Assembly (NCBI GenBank): GCA_001724265.1
Contig: MEDY01000055.1
Coordinates: forward strand, 113,178-177,177
From: Rhizaria sp. SCN 62-66
Lineage: Eukaryota; Rhizaria, unplaced
Reading direction: 5' to 3'
DNA length: 64,000 bases
Part shown: one piece after another, positions 10,701 through 21,174 of the stretch
Numbering within the stretch: the stretch's first letter is position 1
Layout: each line of letters opens with the position of its first letter
Made by a program: the position numbers and the translations under genes
Notes under the pieces: model-generated
What the model saw: only the letters and a program-made list of their open reading frames with translations
The model's database searches: none
What the model was told of the DNA's origin: nothing

Positions 10701-12051
10701 CGCCCGAGACGGAGCCCTCGCGACTGCCGGCGCCTCCGCTGCTCGTGCTGCTACTACTGCCCGCGCGGGCGCGGGTGGCGCCGCCGCGCTTGCCGACATG
10801 CTTAACGCTGCCACCTTGGCTATCGCTGTCGGTCAGAACAGGCGCAGGCTTAAGAACTTCGCTGAACGGCCCGTGCGTCCTCTTACCGGTGCCGCGGTTG
10901 GCCTTATCAACGTTCTCTTTGTCCCCCGTGTTGCCCTCGCCGTGGGCTTCCCCTTCGTCTTCGTCGGTAGCGGGGCTGTGCGCCAGGAGCTGGCTCACCC
11001 ACTCAGTGCGCTTTGCTAAGCCCTCCTCGTCCGCAGCGGCACCTTCTTCGCTCTCTGCCTTTGCAGCAGCAACGTGAGCGCCACTGCGCTCGGTAGATGT
11101 GGGAGGAAGCTGACTTGAAGCGGCCTTGTCACCGCTAGCCTGCTGCCCACGCATGTGCGCCTTGCGCCCGCCCGCGCCGCCGCCGTGCCTGCCGTGCGCA
11201 GCAGCAGTGGCAGCGGAGGCGGCGGCGCTGACAGCAACGCCAGTAACTGTGCTCTGCATCGGCACAGGCGCAGGGCCGTGCGCAATAAAGTGGTCTAACT
11301 CGGCACGGCGCTCCTGGGTAGCGATAAGCAAAACAATAACGAGGTGAGAATCAAAGGAGCCCGAATGTGAGATGTGACTGTGATTTATCATAGACAACTG
11401 CAAACTCGATCATAGACAACTGCAAACTCGAATCTCAAGTTCGCTGCTTTGTAAGTGAATATACAAATAAAAACATACCTCAGTCTCAACCTTTTCGAGC
11501 TTGGCAAGCCGCTCACTGGGACACAGCAGCCAGTACTCGTTATCGTTCTTCTTCGCCCTCACCTCGTCGTGGATGAAGCGACAGCGCGTCCCGAACCGGC
11601 ACATGCGTGCGAGGTGGTAATTCTGGCACAGCTCCGTCTTGTACCGCGGGCCAAACACGCGCGGGCGGATTTCTTCCACGCCGTGCGCGTAGTGGCATGC
11701 GTCGCCGAAGGGGCAGTGCGCGAGGTCGCGGAAGAGCGTGCACATCTCCGTCTTGTACGTTTCCACCACGGCCGGCGGCAGCGACGGGTGCGCGGCGCGC
11801 GCCAGTGCGGCGGGGCTAGGCTGCGGGGCAATGCCCGCGGGGCCGGCGCCGCTGGCTGCAGCGGCGGTGTCGGGGCCGCTGTGGTACGGCGGGGACTGCT
11901 CGTGGGTACCGTACCCGTGCCCGTAGGGCTGGTTCTGAGAGAACTCTTGACGTTGGGCGTGAGGCTGACCGTGACCGGAGGCAGAAAGCAGTGCAGCGTC
12001 AGGGCCGCCAAGTGGGGCCTGATTGGACGTTGATGCAATCTGGCTGCTCAT
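7708..12051 (-). CDS. TTP/ZFP36-like tandem CCCH zinc-finger protein
   Basis: Two exons, 12051-11479 and 11313-7708, joined in phase 0 across a 165-bp intron (donor GTATGT, acceptor ACCCAG), give 1,392 residues. Residues about 99-125 and 136-162 form two C-x8-C-x5-C-x3-H fingers, each led by YKTEMC or YKTELC. The inter-finger linker is the length seen in tristetraprolin. Proteins of this family bind AU-rich elements in mRNA 3' UTRs and recruit decay factors in the cytoplasm. The second exon is about 1,200 residues of low complexity: poly-Gln, poly-Pro, Gly/His repeats, two PIYLS boxes and an Asn-rich patch. It is most likely an intrinsically disordered assembly region. Vertebrate TTP is only a few hundred residues, so the tail is exceptional. 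The finger assignment is firm; the mRNA-decay role is inferred from the family. Confidence 0.88.
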
Positions 12052-13141
12052 GGCGTCGGCTTCAAAGCAGCAACGCGCAGCTGAGCAGAACAGAGTCTAG
12101 CGACTCTTGGAGCTAGGTGACGATTGTCTCTCCGCTGAGGGATAGAACAAGCGCGGTTGTGGGGGAAGCGAAATAAAGAGTGAAGTTCTGAAACTGAATG
12201 TCTGAGACGGTGTCACACAAAGTATATCGTGATTGAGAATGAATGTGTGAGATCGGGCAAAGAGGGTCTTGGTCGAGGTCAGGGTCAGCACGGCCGAATC
12301 ATGAAGATATGCCATAGTTAATCATTGGTCAGTCCAAATATGAGCAAAAGAAGAGTAATAATACAACTTAAACAAAGTTATATAGGATATAGTATGCTTA
12401 TATATGAGGTCTAGGCCTCGATCTTGCAGTATTATTTCGGCAACAACTTGAAGACCTGCGAGATCAGGCCTGAAAAAAATGAGTAGGTATATCGTAGAAA
12501 CAATCACTCTGGAAGCTGTTCGCATAATGCCACAGCTGATATGCTCATAAATAACTTGAATTGCATGATATCACTGCTATTCCCCCTCAATAACCCCAGA
12601 ACCAATGTCATTTCTTGAGGTTTGGCTCACGGCGCAGCACGCAACGGCAACAACTTGGTCCGTCCAGTCGGACGGCCGCAGTGGGGTTCGCAAAAATTTG
12701 ACGGTCGAAGCGAGTCGCTCGGCCAAATCGGCGAAGGTCAGCTTCGGCACGGTTTGGCGAGTTCAATATACAGCTTGATGGTGTGGATGTGATGTTATTA
12801 TCAGATATGGATGTTTTTTTATTTCCGCATATCCGTACTGATGTGCATGAACGGTTTCCTGGGTCTGTAAGATGCCTTCCGATAGGTCAGATGAAGTCGC
12901 ACATCGACGACCTCTCATCTGCGCTCCACCTGCCTGCCACGCCTATATACTCATCCCACCTCATTCAACGCGTGTTCTCCCATGTTTACTCAAGTCTAGG
13001 CCTTGCAACCAGCGTTGTCCGGTCCCCCCTCTGCTCTTTTTAGTTCCAGCATCCCGCTGAAACGTCTCTGAAGGCCGTCGAAAGTCCACACGCTCTCGCG
13101 TCCGCTTCCTCTCTTCCAGCCTCCAGCTCGCCGCGCTCGTG
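12052..13141. other. Intergenic, shared upstream region of two divergent genes
   Basis: About 1.1 kb between the CCCH gene and the E2/E3BP-like gene. It should contain both promoters and 5' UTRs. A CCTATATACTC stretch at about 12943 is a possible TATA-like element 190 bp before the E2/E3BP start. A small hairpin, CCGTCC-AGTC-GGACGG, lies near 12660-12680. The last 150 bp become pyrimidine-rich. No supported gene. Confidence 0.5.
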
Positions 13142-15393
13142 ATGTTCCGCAAGCTCTCCACAGTGGCCGTGCGCGCCGTCGCGCGCTCTACCCCTGCCGT
13201 GACCTCCGCCGTCGCCGCCGTCGCCGCCGTCGCTCCCCGCACTGCTGTCGTCGCCGCCGCCCCTCGCCGCGCCGCATCCTCGACCTCCGCTGTCGGCTTC
13301 ACTGCCGCTCCCGCCGTCGCGCCCCGTCGTCCCGTTACTGCGTCCAGCTGCGCCGTCGTGGCTTCCACCCCGCGGGCCGCGTTCTCGAGCTGCTCCCGCG
13401 GCCTGTCGTCGCCACCCCCGTCTGTGTCGCCGCTGGGCTTGCCCGCTCTGTCGCCGACGATGGAGTCCGGCGGCATCGCCAAGTGGCACAAGGCTGAGGG
13501 CGACAAGATCAGCCCCGGCGACCTGATCTGCGAGATCGAGACGGACAAGGCCGTTGTCGGCTTCGAGGCCCAGGAGGAGGGCTTCCTGGCCGCGATCGTC
13601 GTCCCCGCCGGCACCGGCAACCTCCCGGTCGGCACCACGCTTGGCCTCACCGTCGAGGAGGAGGCCGACATCGCTGACGCCAAGGCCTACGCCGCCTCCC
13701 TTACCCCCGGCGCCGCCGCCCCCGCCGCTGCTGCCCCTAAGGCCGCCGCCCCTGCTGCTGCCGCCCCCGCCGCTGCCCCTGCCCCCGCTGCCGCCCCTGC
13801 TGTCGCGGCTCCGTCGCGCCCGTCGTCGGTGTCGCCGCTGGGCTTGCCCGCTCTGTCGCCCACCATGGAGTCGGGCGGGCTGGCTAAGTGGCACAAGAAC
13901 GTCGGTGACAAGATCAACCCCGGAGAGCTCATCTGCGAGATCGAGACCGACAAGGCCGTGGTCGGTTTCGAGGCCCAGGAGGAGGGCTACCTCGCCGCCA
14001 TCCTCATTCAGGTACGCTCTTGCGCATATATCTCGCCATAACAATATTATATCGCGAATTTATTCCACAATAATCCTAATTTCGCTATTGTTGAGTATAA
14101 TCCATTAATTTACTTCAAAATACTCACATCTTAGCGTTGACCCATCTCCCCGTCTTTAATCGCAACCAACAGGCCGGCACCAGCAACCTCCCCGTCGGCG
14201 CTACCCTCGGCCTCACCGTCGAGGAGGAGTCCGACATTCCCGCTGCCAAGGCCTACGCCGCTTCCCTTGCCTCCGCTGGCACTGCTTCTGCCGCCGCCCC
14301 CTCTGCCGCCGCCGCCGCCCCTGCCGCCGCCGCTGCTGCTGCTGCCCCCGCCGCCGCCGCCGCTGCCGGCGCAAGCGCTGGCTACAGCCACCGGCTGCCG
14401 TTCACGCCGGCCGTGGCGCACATGCTGGCGACGCTGCACCTTGACCCCGCCTCAATTGCGCCCACGGGCCCCAAGGGCCGCCTGCTCAAGGGCGACGTCA
14501 TCCTCGCCGTCGAGAACAAGACGGCGCGCGCCCTGTCAGCCTCCTCCTCTGTCGCTGCTGCTGCCCCCGCTGCGGCCAAGCGCGCTGCCGCCGCCGCCGC
14601 TGCGCCCGCCGCGGCCCCGTCGCTGCCCGGCATGTCGGCGCGCCGCCGCGCCGCCCGCACCCACACCGACGTGCCGCTCTCGACGCCCGCCGTGTCCGCC
14701 GCCGCCTCCGCGCAGACGGCCGCGAAGCTCGCCGTGCCGCACCTGTATCTGCAGGCGCAGGTGCCCTCGGCCGCCCTGCACGCCTTCTGCGCCGCCGCGG
14801 GCGTCACCGTCGAGTCGTTCGTCACCCGCGCCGCCGCCGCCGCGCTCGAGGCCGTCGCCCCCGCCGCCACCGCCCTCGTCTCGCTCCCCGCCAGTGCTGC
14901 TGCTGCTGCTGAGGCCGTGGACGGCGGCGCGGGCCGGCTGGCCGTGCCCGTGGCGTCCGCCGCGACGGCGCCGCTGGCCGGCATCGCCGCCGCGCTGGCC
15001 GCGCGCCGCGGCGAACAGCTGCGCGCGACCGGCGGCGCCTCGGCCGTGGCCGGCGGCGCGCCCGTGGTGGCCGTGACCGTGCTGGCCGCCAGCGGGTCCA
15101 CCAGCGCCGTCTCGTTCGGCTCGGACATCCTGCCCGCGGGCGCCGTCGCGGCCGTGACCGTGGGCGCGCAGGACGCCGGCGCCATTCGCGCGCACGGCGG
15201 CATGGTCGTCGACGTCGACGCCGCGGCCGACGGGGCCTTCGCGGCCGCGGCGGACCTGAGCCAGGCCAAGGTTGTGGCGACCACGATGCTGTCGCTGACC
15301 GTCGACGCTAGTGTTGTTGACGAGGTGGCCGCCGCCAAGGCGCTGCAGCGCATGGCCGCGATGGTGCAGAACCCCGTCATGATGCTCGTGTAA
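13142..15393 (+). CDS. Two-lipoyl-domain E2/E3BP-like subunit of a 2-oxoacid dehydrogenase complex
   Basis: Two exons, 13142-14011 and 14173-15393, joined in phase 0 (donor GTACGC, acceptor CAACAG) inside the second lipoyl domain, encode 696 residues. The Arg/Ala/Ser-rich N terminus looks like a mitochondrial presequence. Lipoyl domains lie at about residues 93-175 and 229-305, each with the lipoylated Lys in ETDKAVVG. A peripheral subunit-binding domain follows at about 364-405 (TGPKGRLLKGDV), which docks E3 or E1. The C-terminal 225 residues have the acyltransferase fold pattern. The active-site motif DHRxxDG is replaced by VDASVVDE near nt 15300, so the catalytic His is absent. That matches E3-binding protein (PDHX/Pdx1), whose equivalent is non-catalytic, better than true E2. 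The linkers are Ala/Pro-rich, as is usual. Choosing E3BP over E2 rests on this one motif. Confidence 0.88.
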
Positions 15394-16014
15394 ATGGACA
15401 GGCAACGCAAAATCAGAAGAAACAAACAACTGTCTTTAAAATGATCTCTTTTCAGAGTCGCAACAACCAAGTGTGGCTTGAGGAGTATCAGCTGTGAAGA
15501 TGAGAATGTGACGGACTTCAAGGGTCGGGTATTTAAATGTAGGATGCTTATTGTATTAATATGGTGCTAGAGTAATTGAAGGTGATATGCCTCCTTGAAC
15601 AACTTGAGTCTCAATGCCGGTGCAAAGTGTATAATCAACGTTGATGTTGGCGGCAAGTGAGAGGCTTTTCTTGTTAGTGGAGGTAATAGGACGTGATATG
15701 CGAGTATGTATGGACGTATAAAGGTGTATATGTAAAGATTAGTGTATAATACACATAATATTATAGTCACAAGACCACTGGACATTGTCTTAAATTGCTA
15801 CATCCCTACATATGAAATTATGCGATTGTTGCTAATCGAACCGTTTTTCGATATGCTGAAGGTAATCGGATTTGTTTAAAGTAGTCTGAGCTCCAATATC
15901 CGTTAATGATTATATCGCGATATGTTCTGGTAAATCCATTATTTCTTTTATTAGCTCATTTAATTAAATTCTCACACTAAGTAATCTACCCCCGGCTTTG
16001 TCTTGCTTTTAGAT
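15394..16014. other. Intergenic with possible 5' UTR intron end
   Basis: AT-rich spacer between the E2/E3BP-like gene and the WD40 gene. The pyrimidine stretch ending TTGCTTTTAG just 5' of the ATG at 16015 looks like a 3' splice site, suggesting a non-coding first exon upstream. No other gene. Confidence 0.45.
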
Positions 16015-19000
16015 ATGTCTTCGGCGGACCCTGATAACGACGGCGAGACCGCTCCCCAGGCTCTCATTGAGGGCCTTCTCTTCCGCACAGCCGCCACAGA
16101 TGGCGCCGACGCGAATGAGCACGCGTTGTCCGAATCGGCGCGGCGCAACCGCCGGCAGACGATGGCCGCGTTCGTGGCCGAGGCCGAGAGCATGGGGCCC
16201 TACCCGGAGATCTTCGTGCGCCGCAACTCCAATGCCGGACTCACGCGTCCCACGCCGCCGCTGCCGACGCCGTCGCACCAGGCGGGCGCCGGCCGTGGCG
16301 GCGACGGCTTGCGCTCGCAGTTCCAGGTTGCGACCTCGTCTGCGCGCGACCGCAACGATTACTCGAAGCACAGCACGCTCGCCGACGCCGACGTCGATGG
16401 CGACGTGAGCGTCCGCAACCGCTACACGACGCGCGACGACGACTTCGAGGACGCGGCGGCCGCCGGCAGCGGCAGGCACGGCGGGCGCGTGCTCTCAGCG
16501 CGCCGCGCGGCCGCCGCGGACTCCTGCGACAACGGTTTAACTCCGAGCTCGAGCTCCAGCTCCAGCGCCAATGCCAGCGCCGGTGTGAGCGCGGGTGTGA
16601 GCGCCAACGCGAGCCGGATGGGCACGGGGGCGCAGGGCTCAGTTGCGCCGTCCCCGCGCAACAACGGCGGCGACGGCGGTACCGACAACGACGCGAGCGG
16701 TGCTGCGACAGCGAACTCAAGTGGCGGGAATGCTAGTACCCCCTCAGACTGGGCTGGAGCGCCGACGGCCACGGGGCAGTCATCGTCGTCCTCATCATCA
16801 TCCTCTCGCAACCACGGCAACAGGGCGGCGGCGGCCGCGGACCCCGCCTCCGCCGACCCCACCGGCAGCACCGTCAGCGCCAGCGCCAGCGCCGACGCTG
16901 GGACCGGGGCCAGCAGCAACACCACGGGCGAATCGTCGTACATCGTCTCGATCATCGGGCTGCTCAACGCGCTCCGTGGCTGCGCCGTGTGCCCGCCGCT
17001 GTCGCACCTCTTCGCTACACTCCGGGTTGACCAGCGCACGTGGCGGCTGCTCGCGCGCGCGCCCTGTCCCGACGCCATGGCCGCGGCCGAGCTGGCCCGT
17101 CTGCGCGAGGCCCTCTTCGAGCTAGTCAAGAAGCTAAGCCGACACGCGGAGGAAGAGAAGATTACCACGGCGCTGTCGCGGTCGCGTGCGCTGGCGGAGG
17201 AGGCGGCGTACGCGGCGAAGCTGCTGAAGCGCGTGCAGGCGCTGCGCGTGGTGCTGGGGACGCGCGTCGGCGGCAGCGTCGAGAAGCTTAAGGCCGCGGC
17301 GGGGCGGCGCGGGGCCGAGGCGGCGCCAGTGCTTATGAAGGCTGTATACAAGGCCGCCATGGTTGCTGTCGTTGAGGCGGACGTTGCGGCGGCCGGAGAG
17401 GCGCGCGCGCGGGAGCTGGAGGTCGGGCGCGAGCGAATGGCCAGGAAGCAGGCGCGCCGGGAGCGCAGGATGCGCAAGAAGCAAATCAAAAAGGAAGTAC
17501 GTCGCAGCACTACTGTGCTTTGTGTATTAATTATGGGAACTTAATGGTGTGTAGTGTATTCTGCTTTAAGTTGCTTCTCTTTATCTTGCTCCATATCTCA
17601 CGATTATCAACTTGTCTTTGCTCTCAACTTGAACTAGGACTCTGCGCGGCGCAAGCTCGCGAAGCGCGCGAGTGCGGCCGACGACGTCCCCTCCTCCGAC
17701 GACTCGGACTCGCTGCTCTTTGGCAACGGCGACGGCAACGACGTTTCTTCCTCTTCAGAAGAGTCTGCGTCCTCCGGTGACGAAAACAGTCACGACGGCA
17801 ACAACAGCAAGAATGCTGAGCGCAAGAGCAACGGTGATTCCGCCGCTAACGCTGCTGTTGTTGCTGCTGCTCCAGCGCCTCCGGTCAAGTCTATTCCGCT
17901 CGACGCAGTGGCGCTGTCGATCACACCCGCGATGCTTCGCCGCGCGCGCGTCCGCGCTCGCCGCTGGCTATCCTACGGCCCCCTCGGCACGCCCTCCGCC
18001 TCCGCGCTCGCGCTCGCAGCCGCGGCCTCCGTCTCTGCGGGCACCTCCGCCGCCGCCACAGCGGCCGCCGCGGCGCGCGCGGCCCCGTGGCGTAGCGCGT
18101 TGCCCGAGGGCGAGTGCGACAGCGAGGAACTGAGCGAGAACGAATGCGGCGTCTCGGAGGGGCACGTTGTCAACGCAGGCAGCATCCACAACCAGGCGCA
18201 GCGCGTGTGGAAGCTAAGCCGCTTCGGCGTCTCCGTCGGTGAACTCACTGGTGGCGCGGCCGCAAGCGCCGCAAACACAAGCAGCGGCGGCAGCAGCACG
18301 AGCTCCGGCGCGTCGCTGGTGGCTGGCATCATCAGCAGCGCGGCCGGGGACGACGACGGCGGCGACGCACTGTCTCTGAACCTCACCGCGGCCGGGCTTC
18401 CGCCGCCCGCCGCGACGGTCAACGCGCGCGCCGCGGCCGCCGCGGCCGCGAGCCGCGCGGGCGTCGAGGGCGACGGCGGGGACTGGGCCGGGGTCTCCTG
18501 GGAGGCGGCCGAGGGCGCGCGCCGGCTGCAATGGGGCTGCCCGGGCTTCACCGACGGCGACGACAACTGGATCCCCGGCTTCCTTTTCAAGCGCGGGCTC
18601 GGCGACTGGACGCAGAGCGACCTGGGCGACAGTCTGATCGCGCTGGCGCTGGCCGCCAAGCGCGAGTACGACGGTGAGATGGCCGCCAAGGAGGAGGCGC
18701 GTAGGCGCAAGGCGCAGCAGACAGCCGCCGTGGCCGAGGCCGAGGCCGCGGCCGCTGACGTAGCGGCCGCGATGGCGGCAGCGAACGGCAGCGCGAACGC
18801 CAACAGCAGTGCTAAAAAGGCGAATGGTGCTGCTGCGAGCAGCCACGGCGACAGTGCTGAAGCCGTGGCCGCTGCGGCCGCGACAGCTCTCGCCCGCAAC
18901 TTCGCCCTGAGTTCGAGCAGCAGCAGCAGAAGCAGCGGCGGCGTGGCCAGCGCGAGCGGCAGCGCGTTCGAGGGCGTGTGGGAGCGCCTGCTGTCGTACC

Positions 19001-20674
19001 ACACGACGGCGGTGACGATGTGGCGCGAGCCCAACGTGTGGATGCTGCGCTCGCTGCGCCGCCGGCTCGGCACGCTCATCTACGCCTGCAAACTGGCCGA
19101 GGAGGCCGTGGCGGGCTATCTCGCCGTCGCGCTCGTCGACACCACTGCGCTCACGCTCGCGGCCCTGCTTGGCGACGCGCAGGGCCAGCTCACCGCCACG
19201 CGCGGCCTGACTAAGATCGGCGCGCACTGGGTCCGCGCGGGGCTGCCGCTGCTCGCGCAGCTGCTCTCGGTGGAGCCGACCGTGTTCCCGCAGAACGTCC
19301 TGCGCGTGTCGTTTGCGGGGATCGAGTCGGGCCCGCACTGGGCGCCCGCGCGGCAGCTGGTGCGGCAGGTCGCCGTGCTGCGCGACCTGCTCGCGGCCGT
19401 TGACGTGCACGTGCTGCCCCGCGGCATCCAGGCGCACTCGGGCGCCGTCAAGGCCAGCGGGCCCGCGGCGCTGTCAGCGTCATACGTGCTCACGGGCGGG
19501 CAGGACGGTGCGCTGCGCGTCTGGAACCTCCCGCGCGCCGAGTGCGTCGCGCAGCTCATCGGACACACGTCGGGCGTGTCGTGGTGCGCGCTCACCGAGG
19601 TGGACGCCACCGTCATCTCCACCTCGCTTGACGGCACGGTCAAGCTGTGGGAGGCCAAGACGGGCGCGTGCCTGGCCACGCTGGCCGACCACGGCGACGG
19701 CATTCTGTGCGCAGACATCAGCGCCAACGGCCGCTACCTCGTCACCGGCTCCATGGACTGCACGCTGCGTCTCTGGGGCGTGTCGCAGTCAGGGCAGACC
19801 TGTCTGCGCGTGTACGAGGGCCACCAGCACTGGGTTACCGCTGTGCGCTTTACCGCCGACGGCGCCAGCATTGTCTCGTGTGGGCTCGACAAGCAGATCT
19901 TCGTCTGGCCGTTCAAGACAAACATTGGCGCCTCCTCCGCGGCGGGCAGCAAGGCTGGCAAATCGGCGGCCGGCTCGGCTGCTGCGGCAGCGGCCAACGC
20001 AGGCGGGCCGTTGCAGGCCAACGACCTGCACAGGGACTTTGTGTCTTATTTGTTGCCGTTGGGAGGCTCGAAGATGCTGTCTGTGGCGCGCGACCAAACC
20101 GCCAAGATGTGGTGCACGCAGACGGGACAGGTGGTACGTAATTCTTCGAACATGGTCGTATCATAAGACTCCGAGCACACTCCTGATTTATCTGTTCTCA
20201 AAATGCATAGATCTGACTTAATTTGTTAATTGTTATTTTGACTCTTTCTCCGTTCGTTCGATGCTTAGGAGGGAACACTGCCCAATCCTAACAGCCAAAC
20301 TGTGTCTGCTGCGGCAATCAGTCCGAATCGCAAGCTCATCGCACTTGGAATGGTCGACTACACAGTGGTACGTCAACTCTCATTTTTGAACTTATTTCAC
20401 TCCTCTTTCGTTGACCTTGCACGCAACCTCTCTGTTTTCCTTCTCGTGTGTACGTCAACACTTCATATCCTGCAATCTCACTTCACACTCGCTCTCTTTC
20501 TTTTGTATTGTCTTCCATGTATCGACGCAACAGACTATCTACGACTCGGCCACCGGCTCCCCGCTGCGCCACCTTAAGGTGCACTGCGAAGGCATCTCGC
20601 ACATGCGCTTCACGACCAACAAGTCTCTGCTTGTCGGCACCACCGACGGACGGATCCTCACGCTTGAACTTTAA
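16015..20674 (+). CDS. Large WD40-repeat protein
   Basis: Four exons, 16015-17496, 17638-20133, 20269-20367 and 20534-20674, all joined in phase 0 with GTACGT donors, encode 1,405 residues. The first 1,100 residues are mostly Ser/Ala/Gly-rich with a basic coiled-coil segment at about 470-500. A conserved-looking block lies near nt 18530-18680 and a helical block near nt 18970-19420. The last 300 residues carry WD repeats (for example LTGGQDGALRVWNL and VTGSMDCTLRLWGV), forming a probable beta-propeller scaffold. The final blades are encoded by the two tiny last exons, which makes the splice model necessary. A TTTTAG directly 5' of the ATG could be the acceptor of a 5' UTR intron. I do not recognise the orthologue group, so no pathway is assigned. 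Confidence 0.85.
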
Positions 20675-21174
20675 CGATGCTGGCTTTAAGTTGCTCAGTT
20701 TCGCTGGAAGGGCGCCTGTGCAGCAATATATTTTACCTGCCTTCATGCGAACACAGTTCCCATCGTGCGTTATGTACAAATGCTGCGCACACTTTTGACT
20801 ATCTAGCAATACATGGGGTTTTTTTGCATGGCGCTGGATTAAATCGAGTCAACACGTCATGTGGTGGCCAGGTGGTAGTGAGTTAAAGCACCGCGGCATC
20901 AAGAAGGAGGGGTTAGATTTGGTTAGATTTAAGTTCATGGGCAACTTTATTATATCTTCGAAAAGAATCAAACTTACAGCTTTTATCCCCACGCTAACCG
21001 TGATGATACAACATAAAACAGCAAGAAGGATAGTTTGACTGTTGCAGCTTACAACATCAACTCTCCCCAAAATGAAAATACAAACCTAAAAACAAATGAA
21101 AGACGTATCAAACAGAAGAATTCACGACATGCAAGAGACACGCACAATTGGCGTTTAGACTGCGTCCACAGCAC
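20675..21174. other. Intergenic, convergent 3' ends
   Basis: Five hundred bases between the stop codons of the WD40 gene (+) and MCM3 (-). They are AT-rich with short A and T runs. I see nothing beyond presumed 3' UTRs. Confidence 0.6.

Noticed and set aside
14382-15521. 379-codon minus-strand frame opposite the E2/E3BP-like gene
   Set aside because: Ala/Ser/Thr-rich shadow of repeated Ala codons; the plus strand carries the real domains.
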